Shown: positions 52,265-61,382, counted from the stretch's first letter. The stretch: DNA of 64,000 bases from Phycisphaerales bacterium (GCA_016741915.1 JACVCS010000007.1:1-64000), one strand, 5' to 3'. Notes: generated by a model not told the origin, from the letters alone. A program made the numbers and translations.

Positions 52265-52858
52265 TCACCACTTCCGACCCGCAACCACCTGAACCACCCG
52301 CCAAGGCGCGATATGGTCCAAATACCGCGCTGTCGTCGAGATGTCCGCGTGGCCGAGCTGCTTGCTGATCACGCCGATGTCGATGCCTTCCTCGCGTAGC
52401 TCCGCGGCCAGCGTGTGCCGCAGGCCGTGGGGGTGGACGCGCTTGGCGATCCCCGCGGCTTCGCCCGCTCGTTTGAGCATTCGCCGCACATGCCCGGGAG
52501 CAACCGCCCGGCCCCAGGCGGTGCAGAAGATTGCTTGCCCGGCGTCGTAGCCCATGGCCGATCGGCGTTGCAGCCACTGGTTCAGCACGTGCAACGCACC
52601 GTCGTCGATTCCCACCGTTCGTGATCGGCTGCCTTTGCCCCGCATCACTCGCACGGCGTGTCTTGCGGGGTCCACGTCTTTCTCCCGCAGCGCCAGCGCT
52701 TCGCTGACCCGCAGGCCCGTGCGGTAGAGCACGGCGATGAGGGCGCGATCGCGTAGACACGCCCAGCGGTCGCCCGCGAGGGCGTTCAGCAACCGGCGCA
52801 CTTCCTCGGGGGTCAGAACCTCGGGCGGGAACCGCCGCCCGTGTGTTGTCGTCGTCAT
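52265..52858 (-). CDS. Short tyrosine recombinase
   Basis: A 197-residue integrase-type protein that has only the catalytic domain. Residues seen: Arg in TGLRVSEAL, HGLRHT (His-x2-Arg), LGHADISTTARYL with the last His and the Tyr nucleophile. XerC/D-like enzymes are about 300 residues with an N-terminal core-binding domain; here only about 20 residues precede the catalytic fold. The upstream DNA stays open to 52975 but shows no SAM-like domain. It may be a truncated integrase or a naturally short one. Confidence 0.8.
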   Translation of the reverse strand: MTTTTHGRRFPPEVLTPEEVRRLLNALAGDRWACLRDRALIAVLYRTGLRVSEALALREKDVDPARHAVRVMRGKGSRSRTVGIDDGALHVLNQWLQRRSAMGYDAGQAIFCTAWGRAVAPGHVRRMLKRAGEAAGIAKRVHPHGLRHTLAAELREEGIDIGVISKQLGHADISTTARYLDHIAPWRVVQVVAGRKW

Positions 52859-53105
52859 CGTGGGAGCATCCCGGTCTCGCGGTGGGGGGGTGGGTACGCA
52901 GCACACCGCGTTGATTGCCGCGACCCATGTTCGTACCGCTTTGGTGGGAAAGCGGCACAAACACCTTGACCTCAACGGGCGCGGAACGCCAGCGCTTTCC
53001 CCGACCTTGCCGCGATTGCAGGAGATCCCCTCGATGTGCGACGGCTCGCGGAATCAACGCCGCGTTGCCTTGCTGTTCCGCACGGGCATGCCAATGTGTG
53101 ACACA

Positions 53106-53123
53106 CGCGGGACGGAACCCGCG
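53106..53123 (+). promoter_or_regulatory. Conserved leader hairpin (second copy)
   Basis: CGCGGG-ACGGAA-CCCGCG, two bases before GGAGA of the next gene. It is equivalent to 7395-7413 with one base pair fewer and another loop. Confidence 0.5.
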
Positions 53124-53137
53124 ACGGAGACACGAAC

Positions 53138-53455
53138 ATGAACGCGACCACGAAGACCACGCTCGACCTGGCCAAGACCCTCGCCAAGAGCGGGTTCCAC
53201 ATCCCCGCGATCGAGATCCACACGCCCGACGGCCGCACGTGGAACGTCGCAACGGTCCCCGCCGGACGCGGCCGCCACCTCGACGGGCACTGGGGCCCAC
53301 GCCCCGGCGCGCTCGGCGGCTTCCGCCTCTTCGAGATCGACCGCGACACCGACACCCCCGACGAGCACGACGCCATCGACGGCGACACCTGGACCGCTGA
53401 CGAGCTGATCGACTACCTCCGGGCGGTCGGCCAGCCCAAGAACACGACGAACTGA
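53138..53455 (+). CDS. Conserved hypothetical protein, paralogue of 7429-7782
   Basis: A 105-residue protein, nearly the same as residues 1-105 of the 117-residue protein in the prophage; it stops earlier, after QPKNTTN. Leader, ribosome site and following terminator hairpin are all conserved between the two loci, so the whole unit was copied. Function unknown. Confidence 0.75.
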   Translation: MNATTKTTLDLAKTLAKSGFHIPAIEIHTPDGRTWNVATVPAGRGRHLDGHWGPRPGALGGFRLFEIDRDTDTPDEHDAIDGDTWTADELIDYLRAVGQPKNTTN

Positions 53456-53482
53456 AGCCCGCGCGTTGCGGGCTTTGCTGTT
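53454..53482 (+). terminator. Intrinsic terminator or attenuator (second copy)
   Basis: Stem AAGCCCGC / GCGGGCTT with a 5-base loop, then TGCTGTT, overlapping the stop codon as at 7781-7810. Confidence 0.6.
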
Positions 53483-53517
53483 GTCCAGAGACACCCCGAA
53501 CCCCAAGGAGCACGACC

Positions 53518-54024
53518 GTGACGAACCGAACACCCAAGCAGGCCAGGACCGCCAAGCCCAGCACCCCCCGCTCCGCCAAGAGCGCCAAGCACGCCGCCCG
53601 CGCCGAAGGGGCGGCCAAGACGGACCGCCTCCGCAAGGCCGCCCTGGCGGAGATCAACGCCCGCATCGACGCGAACGCGGGCGAAGCGTCAGCCGACAAC
53701 TCTCCCGCGAACGCCCAACACACCCACGCATCGCCGGAAACCCTACCAAAGCCGAGCACCCGCCGCGGCAGCACGAAGCCCGGCAAGCCCAAGCGTGTCA
53801 GCGCCCTCGACGCGGCGGCGGCCGTGCTCGCCGAGTCCGCTACGCCCATGCGTGCGGTCGATCTGATCGCCGAGATGCAGAACCGCGGACTCTGGCGGTC
53901 CCCCGGCGGCCGGACCCCGGAGGCCACGCTCTACGCCGCGATCATCCGTGAGATCGCCGCCAAGGGGGAGAACGCCCGCTTCAGGAAGCACGCCCGGGGG
54001 CTCTTCACCGCGGGCCAACGCTAA
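53518..54024 (+). CDS. HARE-HTH domain protein (second copy)
   Basis: A 168-residue protein with a GTG start and AAGGAG seven bases upstream. Residues 1-95 are basic and low-complexity; residues about 97-165 are the HARE-HTH winged helix (SALDAAAAVLAESATPMRAVDLI...[15 protein letters not shown]). The first codons (MTNRTPK) and the ribosome site equal those of the 87-residue gene at 7852, while the body equals the HARE-HTH gene at 8524, so this gene looks like a fusion made by deleting the two genes between. Confidence 0.8.
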   Translation: MTNRTPKQARTAKPSTPRSAKSAKHAARAEGAAKTDRLRKAALAEINARIDANAGEASADNSPANAQHTHASPETLPKPSTRRGSTKPGKPKRVSALDAAAAVLAESATPMRAVDLIAEMQNRGLWRSPGGRTPEATLYAAIIREIAAKGENARFRKHARGLFTAGQR

Positions 54025-54040
54025 GACGAACCGCCACGCG

Positions 54041-54322
54041 CTACACACCTTCGACCATCGAGCCGGGCCGGACCATCGCGTAGCGGGGTTCGCCCGGTTC
54101 GCTCGTGCCGGGCGGCACGCACTCGCAGCGCCAGTTGGCGAAGCACGCCTTGCAGAAGACCGTCGTGCACCCATCGTCGCCGGGAAGCACCACGTGCGAA
54201 GCGCCGGCGAGCCCGTCGTTGCGCAGCCGCATGCACCACGGGCAGCGCGACGACGGCGGGAGGGCACGGACCTTGTCCCGCTCCAGCCTCGCGAGCTTGT
54301 TCATCAGTGATCGGTACCCCAC
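54041..54322 (-). CDS. Small zinc-binding hypothetical protein
   Basis: A 93-residue protein with two Cys pairs, CPWC near residue 27 and CKAC near 57, plus CEC near 67, probably a zinc-binding fold. The start is a GTG with GGAGA eight bases upstream; an ATG seven codons in is the alternative. It ends 16 bases after the HARE-HTH stop on the other strand and is the last gene of the methyltransferase operon. Confidence 0.6.
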   Translation of the reverse strand: MGYRSLMNKLARLERDKVRALPPSSRCPWCMRLRNDGLAGASHVVLPGDDGCTTVFCKACFANWRCECVPPGTSEPGEPRYAMVRPGSMVEGV

Positions 54323-54363
54323 GCCGTATTCTCCGTGCAGCGGTGGTGCGAGACTCCGGACCG

Positions 54364-54771
54364 TCAGCCGTTGCTGCTGTCCACGGCGTTCCGCTCCAGC
54401 CGCTCGATGCGTTCGGCCAGATCGTCCAGCTCGATGGACTCCCGGCTGAACTTCAGCAGGGCTGTGGCGGCCGCGACCTTCGCCGCCGCGTTGACGTTGC
54501 TCTCGGCCATGACCTTCACGAGCGTCTGCACCGCGAAGGGCGCGTACTTCTGCGTAAGGCCGATGGCGTGGGCGAACATCTCCCGGCGGGCTTTGCGGTA
54601 GGCGGCCAGGAAGACAGGTTGATCCAACCAGCGGTGCAGCGTCTTCTCGCCCACGCCCGCCGTGGACGCCGCCTTCGACACGGTGGGCTCGTTCAAGAGC
54701 GCCGCGATCGCCCGCTCCTGCCGGGCCGTCAGTTCGCTGCCGCCAACTTCCGCGTGGTCATCGTTGGACAT
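54364..54771 (-). CDS. HTH protein resembling phage small terminase subunit
   Basis: A 135-residue protein. An N-terminal HTH (LTARQERAIAALLNEPTVSKAASTAGVGEKTLHRWL, residues 14-50) is of the phBC6A51/TerS type, followed by long helices (MFAHAIGLTQKYAPFAVQTLVKVMAE) and a C-terminal coiled coil (LDDLAERIERLERN), as in small terminase subunits. No large terminase is in this element. It starts six bases after the methyltransferase stop. Confidence 0.65.
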   Translation of the reverse strand: MSNDDHAEVGGSELTARQERAIAALLNEPTVSKAASTAGVGEKTLHRWLDQPVFLAAYRKARREMFAHAIGLTQKYAPFAVQTLVKVMAESNVNAAAKVAAATALLKFSRESIELDDLAERIERLERNAVDSSNG

Positions 54772-54777
54772 GCTCGG

Positions 54778-56106
54778 TCATCCCTGGGCCGCGACCGCCG
54801 CCAGCCGCTCGGCTTTCTTCCCCGTGAACTTCTCCCAGCGCTCCACGATCACGTCGCAGTAGAGCGGGTCGAGTTCCATCAGGAACGCCCGCCGCCCGGT
54901 CATCTCCGCGCCGATGAGCGTGGATCCGCTGCCGCCGAAGAGGTCGAGCACGTTCTCGCCGGGACGCGATGAGAACTCGATGGCCCGCCGCGCGAGCTCC
55001 ACGGGCTTCTCGGTCAGATGGACCATGCTCTGCGGGTTGACCTTTTTGATCGACCACGTGTCGGGCACGTTGGCCGGGCCGAAGAAGCGGTGCGCCGCGC
55101 CTTCTTTCCAGCCGTAGAAGCACCACTCGTGGTTGCCCATGAAGTCCTTGCGCGTCAGGACCGGGTGTTCCTTGATCCAGATGATCGCCTGGGCGAAGTA
55201 GAGCTCGCAGCGCTTCAGCACGGGCGGGTAGTTGCCGCAGTTGGCGTAGCCGCCCCAGATGTAGAACGTGCCGCCAGGGATGAGCACGCGGGTGATGTTC
55301 CCGAACCACGCCGCAAGCAGGCGGTCGAACTCCTGATCCGACACAAAGTCGTTGGCGAGCGGCCGATCCTTGGCCCGGAGCTTCTTGTGCGTCGCTCGGC
55401 TCTTCTCCGGGTATCGGTTGAGGTCGGCGCTCTGCTGGTCGTGCTGGTCGGCCTTGCCCGGCAGCGCGAACGAGCTCAGGCCGGCGACGATCGCGTTGTT
55501 CGAGCGCGGCTCGACCTTCACGTTGTACGGCGGGTCGGTGTTCACAAGGTGGATCGGCTGCCCGTCGAGCAGGCGGTCCAGATCCTCGGGCTTCGACGAG
55601 TCGCCGCACATGAGGCGGTGGTTACCGAGCACCCAGATGTCGCCGGGGACCGTCGTCGCCGCGTCCGGCGGCGCGGGCACGTCGTCGGGGTCGACGAGCC
55701 CTTCCGTGCCGGGCGGTGACATAAGTTCGCGGAGTTCATCCGCCTCCCAGCCCAGTTGCCCGATGTCGATGTTCAGGTCCTTCAGCTCGACCAGCTCGGC
55801 ACGCAGCAACCCCAGATCCCACTCGGCGATCGTCGCCGTCTGGTTGTCCGCCAGGCGGTACGCCTTGGCCTGCTCGGGCGTCAGGTCCCGCGCCACGTGC
55901 ACGGGGATCTGCTTCAATCCCAGCCGCCGCGCCGCTTTCCATCGCGTGTGCCCAACCACGATCACCCCGTCGCCATCAACGACGATCGGCTGGCGGAACC
56001 CGTACGTCCTGAGCGACTGGGCCACCGCCTCGACGGCCGAGTCGTTCTGGCGGGGGTTCTTGTCGTACGGCTTGAGCGAATCGATATCACGAAGTTCAAT
56101 GTTCAC
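54778..56106 (-). CDS. ParB-like / DNA methyltransferase fusion (second copy)
   Basis: A 442-residue paralogue of 9339-10715. ParB-like part: NPRQNDSAVEAVAQSLRTYG and VVGHTRWKAARRLG; methyltransferase part: TDPPYN and DLFGGSGST. The catalytic half is almost the same as in the prophage copy, while the ParB-like half is much more different, so the DNA site chosen may differ. The start is a GTG at 56104-56106; an ATG at 56130 is in frame. Confidence 0.88.
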   Translation of the reverse strand: MNIELRDIDSLKPYDKNPRQNDSAVEAVAQSLRTYGFRQPIVVDGDGVIVVGHTRWKAARRLGLKQIPVHVARDLTPEQAKAYRLADNQTATIAEWDLGLLRAELVELKDLNIDIGQLGWEADELRELMSPPGTEGLVDPDDVPAPPDAATTVPGDIWVLGNHRLMCGDSSKPEDLDRLLDGQPIHLVNTDPPYNVKVEPRSNNAIVAGLSSFALPGKADQHDQQSADLNRYPEKSRATHKKLRAKDRPLANDFVSDQEFDRLLAAWFGNITRVLIPGGTFYIWGGYANCGNYPPVLKRCELYFAQAIIWIKEHPVLTRKDFMGNHEWCFYGWKEGAAHRFFGPANVPDTWSIKKVNPQSMVHLTEKPVELARRAIEFSSRPGENVLDLFGGSGSTLIGAEMTGRRAFLMELDPLYCDVIVERWEKFTGKKAERLAAVAAQG

Positions 56107-56119
56107 CCGTGTTCCCCTG

Positions 56120-56129
56120 TGTGTACACA
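56120..56129. promoter_or_regulatory. Short palindrome before methyltransferase
   Basis: TGTGTACACA, symmetric, 13 bases before the GTG start. It may be an operator or part of a hairpin. Confidence 0.3.
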
Positions 56130-56302
56130 TCAGTCTAGATCACTATGCGTTCCGAACTGCTTATCGATGACGCCCGCAAGCCGACTTTGTGTTAACCACA
56201 ATCGTGCCGGTTTGTGCAGATGCCCGCAGTACCGATCCCCGCCTTCCCCCCGAAGCGAACTCAGGCGATCGCGAAGCCCGTCTTTCGTCTCAATGACGAT
56301 GA

Positions 56303-56467
56303 TGACGATCATGACGCGGGTTTCGGCCCTTCCGAGGAGCGCGCGTCACGCCATGCCGTCGGTTGTGGACTTCGCCGGTTTCGTCATCTCCCCGTCACCC
56401 GGCGTTGCGGACCGGGGTGCCCGAAGTGCGCGCAGCGGCAAGGGCTTCAAATCTGCGTCATGATCGT
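56303..56467. repeat. Inverted repeat at end of primase-helicase gene
   Basis: Arms at 56303-56331 and 56433-56467 share GACGATCATGACGC followed by a TTT and GCCCTT in matching places. The right arm encodes the His-Asp-rich C-terminus (HDDHDDHDADLK) of the primase-helicase; the left arm lies just after its stop. Confidence 0.6.
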
Positions 56468-58940
56468 CATGATCGTCATGCACCCCCCCCTGGGACGAGC
56501 GAACCGATTCACCCGGGACGGGCTCAACCATCCAGCGCACGCCGAGCATCGTCTTGCCACCGGAGACCAGCCGCCGCCCACCCGCCACGCGGTCCCGGCA
56601 TCGACGCAGGATCGTTCCAACGCGCTGGGGCGTCAGTTGCTCGTCTCCGAGCTGAAGTTCGATCAGTGCTTCACGGATCGGGTGGTACATCTTTGAGCCG
56701 CTGTGAGCGATGTTCACCAGGTCCGCGGCGTGGAACCCGCGTGAGAGCGTTCGCTCTTCCGCGATCCCGCTGAGCAACCTCGCCAGCGCCTCCGCCTGCG
56801 CGTCCGAAGCCGCCCCCATCTCCCCCGGCTCCGGCAGCGGGTCCGGCTCACCCAGCCACACCAGCGCCGCCCGCACCAGGCTCGACCAGCCGCCGAAGCT
56901 CCCCATGGCGCGGATCTTGGTTTGCTCGCCGCAGGACAGGTACGCCTGCAGGACCCGCAGGCAGGCGGCGATGTACCGCTGCCGGTTCCGCGTAACGTGC
57001 GCCAGCAGATCCGGGTAGACGAAGGTGCCGCGATGCTCCGGGTGTTCGAGCGGCGTGCACAGCCGGATCGGGATGATCCGCCGGTGGATGTCGGCCTGAA
57101 GGTCCGGGTTGTTCCCCGTGGCGATCCAAACCGTCGACATGGGCACGTCGATGATTGTTGAAGATCCCAGCGGGCGGTCGGACCACTGCGTGGCCGTCAG
57201 CACGCGGTCCAGGGTTGACCCGCCGATGGAACCGCTGAGGTTGTCCAGGATCACCACCGACTCGCCGCGTATCGCGGCCGACGTCACGAACTTGCGGAAC
57301 TCGTCGTCCTTGGTCATTGAACTTATCGCCACCCCGCCCATCCTCGCCAGCATCCCCGCCACCAACGCCAGAAAGGTCTTTCCGCTGCCGCGCTGGTTCG
57401 CCTCGATCAGGAACAGCGGTGTCGGACCCTCGTACGCCGATCGCGCAACCATCGTGATCAGCATCGCCAGCGCCGCCGAGAGGTCACGATCAGTGGCAAA
57501 CGGAAAGTCGCACATGAGGTCCTTGAGCACCATCAACGCCGCGCGTGCCTCTGCCTTCGCCATTTGAGTCGGGCTTTGGGCATCGGCCATTTCGCCTACC
57601 CGCAGAACCTTCGTGGCCAGGTCGTATCCGATCTCCGAGAAGATCGACCCGTCTGGACGCAGGATGGGGAAATCAAGAACGCCGGTGAGCTCGCGAACGC
57701 CCGGCCACGTCCCGTGTGCCATGATCTGGGCTGTCAGCCACGCAGGAGGATGTGCGTCGATCTCCTCGCCGTCCCGCACGCTCAGCAACCGGACACGCCG
57801 CGTGAGCACCCGTCGGAGCGTCGGCTCGGTCACCGGCTCGACCCGAACCCCGTCGCCGTTTGGCACGACGCGCACCAGCAAGCCGCCGCGCTGAAACAAG
57901 ACCGGCTCCGCGCCCAGATGCCCGATCACCTCGTCCACCACCCGGTGCTCGTCGGTCCCCAGCACCACCTCCGGCTGATCGACCGCCACCGCCGGCGTCG
58001 CGGCACGCTGCATCGCGCGTTGAATGGTCATCATGCCGTAGGTGCCCTCTCCGCGCCGTTCGTCCCACTTGTCACGCATGAGCTTCGAGGCTCGAAAGAG
58101 CCGGTCGATCTGACCCGCGTCGGCGGTGAACCGCGCCAGCCATCGACAGACCGCAAAGTCGCCGCGGCTGTCATCGCCGGCTACCCGTGACAGATCACCC
58201 CGATCGTACATCGCCGCGAACCGTTTCCCGCCGCGTCCCTTCCTCGCCAGTGCAAGAACCTCCTCATCGGATGCGCCCGCGTTCACCCGGCCCGAAGCGG
58301 CGCTCGTCCGCGGTTCCTGCTCTCGCCAGAGCTGCTCGCACAACGTCTCCAGTTCCGCCTGCCGGGCTTCAATCTGCCGATGAAGCCCGTTCACCGGACG
58401 CCCCGTCATGGTGAAGTACCGTCCCGAGTCGTAGATCTCGATCTTCTTCGCCCCGCAGACCGACGACGCCGTGCACTTGGCGGTGGTCTTCTTTGCCAGG
58501 ATGATCACCCGGACCCCGCGACCGCTGGGCGTGAACTCGGCGTAGCTGTTCAGCCGGGCAATCAGCCCCGCGGCCTCGGCGGTGATCTGGCCTTGTTCGT
58601 CAACACACTCGTCCAGATCGATCCCCACCAGCCCGACCTCGTCCGTAAAGACAAAGCCGAGCCCGAGCCCCCTCTGCCGCGCGAAAGCCTCGGCCTTCTC
58701 GAGCGAGGTCCACCCGCTGGGATCTTTCACGCTCGCCGCGTTGCCCGTCACCGGGCTGATCGGCACCTTCGTCCACGCCGCGCCGGGCTCTTTCTGCACC
58801 GGCCGCCAGCAGATCCAGTTCGCGTGCGTACGCAGCGCGTCGGGGAAGCCACTCGGATCGAACCCCACGTGTGGCTCCACAGCGCCGTGCGATCCCGCCG
58901 AGACACCGCCAACGCCCATCCGGTCGTTCTGACTGTTCAT
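56346..58940 (-). CDS. NrS-1-type primase-polymerase / helicase
   Basis: An 864-residue replication protein. The N-terminal Prim-Pol domain has the acidic pair in VGIDLDECVD near residue 107 and FTPSGRGVRVIIL. A segment FRASKLMRDKWDERRGEGTYG (about 290) is typical of the phage NrS-1 polymerase family. The helicase domain follows, with Walker A QRGSGKTFLAL near 530 and Walker B-like SVVILDNLSGS near 568, then IWIATGNNP-like sensor VWIATGNNPDL. It serves autonomous replication of the element and is unrelated in detail to the prophage primase. AAGGA precedes the ATG. The C-terminus is an odd His-Asp-rich tail. Confidence 0.85.
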   Translation of the reverse strand: MNSQNDRMGVGGVSAGSHGAVEPHVGFDPSGFPDALRTHANWICWRPVQKEPGAAWTKVPISPVTGNAASVKDPSGWTSLEKAEAFARQRGLGLGFVFTDEVGLVGIDLDECVDEQGQITAEAAGLIARLNSYAEFTPSGRGVRVIILAKKTTAKCTASSVCGAKKIEIYDSGRYFTMTGRPVNGLHRQIEARQAELETLCEQLWREQEPRTSAASGRVNAGASDEEVLALARKGRGGKRFAAMYDRGDLSRVAGDDSRGDFAVCRWLARFTADAGQIDRLFRASKLMRDKWDERRGEGTYGMMTIQRAMQRAATPAVAVDQPEVVLGTDEHRVVDEVIGHLGAEPVLFQRGGLLVRVVPNGDGVRVEPVTEPTLRRVLTRRVRLLSVRDGEEIDAHPPAWLTAQIMAHGTWPGVRELTGVLDFPILRPDGSIFSEIGYDLATKVLRVGEMADAQSPTQMAKAEARAALMVLKDLMCDFPFATDRDLSAALAMLITMVARSAYEGPTPLFLIEANQRGSGKTFLALVAGMLARMGGVAISSMTKDDEFRKFVTSAAIRGESVVILDNLSGSIGGSTLDRVLTATQWSDRPLGSSTIIDVPMSTVWIATGNNPDLQADIHRRIIPIRLCTPLEHPEHRGTFVYPDLLAHVTRNRQRYIAACLRVLQAYLSCGEQTKIRAMGSFGGWSSLVRAALVWLGEPDPLPEPGEMGAASDAQAEALARLLSGIAEERTLSRGFHAADLVNIAHSGSKMYHPIREALIELQLGDEQLTPQRVGTILRRCRDRVAGGRRLVSGGKTMLGVRWMVEPVPGESVRSSQGGVHDDHDDHDADLKPLPLRALRAPRSATPGDGEMTKPAKSTTDGMA

Positions 58941-58957
58941 TTTCGAGTCCTTTCGAT

Positions 58958-59386
58958 TCAGTGAAGGTTCATTCCAACTCGGTCCCGTATCGCCCGCCAC
59001 ATCTGCCTCTGCCGTTGCCAATCCGGTTCACGCACGATCCGCCGCAAATGCCGCTCGGTGATCGGTTCCCGCCCACGCGGCGGTTTCTCTAAGAACAGAA
59101 CCTCCTCCTGCACGTCCGGAGCCAGCAGCCCCAGGTCCGCGATCTGGCTCGCCCGCGCCCGCGTGATCCGCGCCAGCCGGGCCGCGTGCGCCAGATCCCG
59201 CACCACCCCCGACCGCACCAGCGTTTGAAGCCGGTGCGCCAACGCCACCAGGCGAGCCACCCGGGCCGGAACATCCGTGTGCGCAACGCTCTCGGCCGCC
59301 GACGGTTTCGGCGCTGGTCCGTCCATCAGCGAACGCTCTCCGCCGCTGCTGCGGCTCCAGTGGATCTTGAAGCTGCTGGTGTTCAT
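58958..59386 (-). CDS. ParB-like HTH protein of recombinase operon (second copy)
   Basis: A 142-residue paralogue of 21529-22014. The HTH reads LAHAARLARITRARASQIADLGLLAPDVQEEVLFLE, and the C-terminus (ITERHLRRIVREPDWQRQRQMW) is shorter and more regular than in the prophage copy. The ATG overlaps the recombinase stop as ATGA. Confidence 0.78.
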   Translation of the reverse strand: MNTSSFKIHWSRSSGGERSLMDGPAPKPSAAESVAHTDVPARVARLVALAHRLQTLVRSGVVRDLAHAARLARITRARASQIADLGLLAPDVQEEVLFLEKPPRGREPITERHLRRIVREPDWQRQRQMWRAIRDRVGMNLH

Positions 59387-60903
59387 GACCCGTTCTCCTC
59401 GTTCGCCCCAACCCCGGCCGCATCACTCCACCGCGACCAGCCGTCGCGGAAGTCGATGTCGATCTGTCCCCCTTCGCCGTCGTACCGCACTTCGCCGATC
59501 GCGTGCCGCAGCAGCGACCGTTGCTCCGTCGGAGTCAGCACCGACCACAGGTCTTCGAGCCTGCTCAGCGCCGATCGGACCGACTCGCGCGTCGCCAGGG
59601 GCTCGGCAAAGCGCGTTCGCGCCGCACCGTCGCCGGTCTGAGCCTCCCGCGATGCCGCCTCGTCGCGCCGACGCAGCACGTCCAGCACCGCGGTCTGAAG
59701 CTCCGGGTTGGTCAGCACCGACCGGCATTTCTCGAGTACGAACCGCTCGATCTCCGCCGCGGGGACCAGGCCTTTCCTGCGCGCCGCCGCCCCGCCCGCG
59801 GACCGCGAGGCGCAGACGTAGTACCGGTACGCGGTTTCGGGCCTCGGGCCGCCCGCGTTCGCGCCGCCCCGCCGCTTCTGCCCTTTCGTGGTGCTGTGCC
59901 CCATCGGCCGATCGCACCGCTTGCAGCGGATCAGCCCGCACAACGCCCCGCCCGCCTTACGAGCACCGGGCAGGTTCTCCCCGCTGAAGCGGTTCCGCGC
60001 CCGCACCCGCTGCACCCGGGCGAACAGCTCCTCGTTGACGATTCGTTCGTGCAGACCGTCATACAGCTTCCCGTGGTGCGCGATCCGTCCCGCGTAGAGC
60101 GGGTTGCTGAGTATCGACCAGAGCCGTCCCTTCGTGATCGGCTTGCCGCCCATCACCACCCCGCGCTTGCTCGTCCAGGATTTCGTCACCACGCCCCGCT
60201 CGGCCAGTTCGCGGCAGATGGTCATCAGCGATTCGCACTCGGCGTACCGCGAGAAGATCCAGCGGACCATCTCCGCCTCCGCGGCGTTGACCACCAGCCG
60301 CGTCCCCGCCGCGATGTCGTACCCCAGCACAGGCCGCCCGCCCGTCCACCGACCCCGTTGCCGCGAGAGCGCGATCTTGTCCCGCGTCCGCTCGGCGATG
60401 AGCTCCCGCTCGAACTGCGCGAACGAGAGCAGCATGTTCAGCGTCAGCCGCCCCATCGACGAGGCGGTGTTGAACTGCTGCGTGGTGCTCACGAACGACA
60501 CACCCCGTTCGTTGAAACGGTTCATCATCTGCGCGAAGTCCAGCAGCGAGCGGGACAGACGATCGACCTTCACAACCACCACCACGTCCACCCGCCCGGC
60601 GTCGATATCGTCCAGCAGCCGCTTCAACGCGGGCCGATCGGCGTTGCCGCCGCTGTACCCGCCGTCGTCGTAGCGCGTGGGCAAGCACACCCAGCCCTCG
60701 CCCCGCATCGACGCGACGTACGCCTCGCAGGCGACCCGCTGCGCGTCCAGCGAGTTGAACTCCTGCTCCAGCCCCATCACCGTGCTCTTGCGGCAATACA
60801 CCGCGCACCGCACAGGGCGTGGGATCGCATCCGAACGCTTCTCGTTCCGAACGCCCGATGATCGCCCCGTCGCATCCATGCCCGTGCCCTCGATGGTCCT
60901 CAC
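59383..60903 (-). CDS. Large serine recombinase (second copy)
   Basis: A 506-residue paralogue of 22011-23576. Nucleophile serine in YCRKSTVMG, DRLSRSLLDF, GRPVLGYD and the recombinase domain are present. In the zinc ribbon the first pair CKRC and one later Cys (YYVCASR) remain, but the CPC pair of the prophage enzyme is replaced by an Ala/Gly/Arg-rich stretch, so zinc binding may be lost. Overlaps DUF2924 as ATGA. Confidence 0.9.
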   Translation of the reverse strand: MRTIEGTGMDATGRSSGVRNEKRSDAIPRPVRCAVYCRKSTVMGLEQEFNSLDAQRVACEAYVASMRGEGWVCLPTRYDDGGYSGGNADRPALKRLLDDIDAGRVDVVVVVKVDRLSRSLLDFAQMMNRFNERGVSFVSTTQQFNTASSMGRLTLNMLLSFAQFERELIAERTRDKIALSRQRGRWTGGRPVLGYDIAAGTRLVVNAAEAEMVRWIFSRYAECESLMTICRELAERGVVTKSWTSKRGVVMGGKPITKGRLWSILSNPLYAGRIAHHGKLYDGLHERIVNEELFARVQRVRARNRFSGENLPGARKAGGALCGLIRCKRCDRPMGHSTTKGQKRRGGANAGGPRPETAYRYYVCASRSAGGAAARRKGLVPAAEIERFVLEKCRSVLTNPELQTAVLDVLRRRDEAASREAQTGDGAARTRFAEPLATRESVRSALSRLEDLWSVLTPTEQRSLLRHAIGEVRYDGEGGQIDIDFRDGWSRWSDAAGVGANEENGS

Positions 60904-61382
60904 GGCCGCTCCTTCCTTGGTTCAGCGCCCGACAGCCCGAAGAACAACCGGCCGTTCCAGTTCGAACCGGTGATCTCCTTCGCCAGCGCAGACAAAGACG
61001 AATACACCCGACCCTCGAACGACACCCCCGACCGCAGCACCGTCACCTCGAGCGTCCGCCCCTTGTACACCCGCCGGATCACCGCACCGGGCGCGGGCAT
61101 CGCCGGCCGTACCCGCACCGTCGATTCGCCGAAGGCGCGGTGCACCCCCGCGTCGGGCCGGACGCGCAGGTCAAGGTCCCAGGCGATCTGCTCCGCGCGG
61201 GCCCGGGCCCGCTGGGAGAGATCACCCTCCGCCGCCGCCTGCATCCGCCAAAGAACCCGCTTGACAAGGAAGGTCTTGTTGTTCGACCGCGTCGGCTCGC
61301 CCCAGAGCCGCTCGTACTCGTCGCGCAGCCGCCCGACGGTCAGCCCCTTCAACCTCTCGGCCTCTGCCCGGATGTTCATCAC
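60900..61382 (-). CDS. DUF2924 family protein (second copy)
   Basis: A 160-residue paralogue of 23573-24100: LTVGRLRDEYERLWGEPTRSNNKTFLVKRVLWRMQ and SNWNGRLFFGL. It overlaps its neighbours by 4 bases on both sides, so the operon is tightly coupled. Confidence 0.9.
   Translation of the reverse strand: MMNIRAEAERLKGLTVGRLRDEYERLWGEPTRSNNKTFLVKRVLWRMQAAAEGDLSQRARARAEQIAWDLDLRVRPDAGVHRAFGESTVRVRPAMPAPGAVIRRVYKGRTLEVTVLRSGVSFEGRVYSSLSALAKEITGSNWNGRLFFGLSGAEPRKERP

Noticed and set aside
56214-56696. Plus-strand frame with an Asp-rich stretch
   Set aside because: It arises from the inverted repeat and is antisense to the primase-helicase end.
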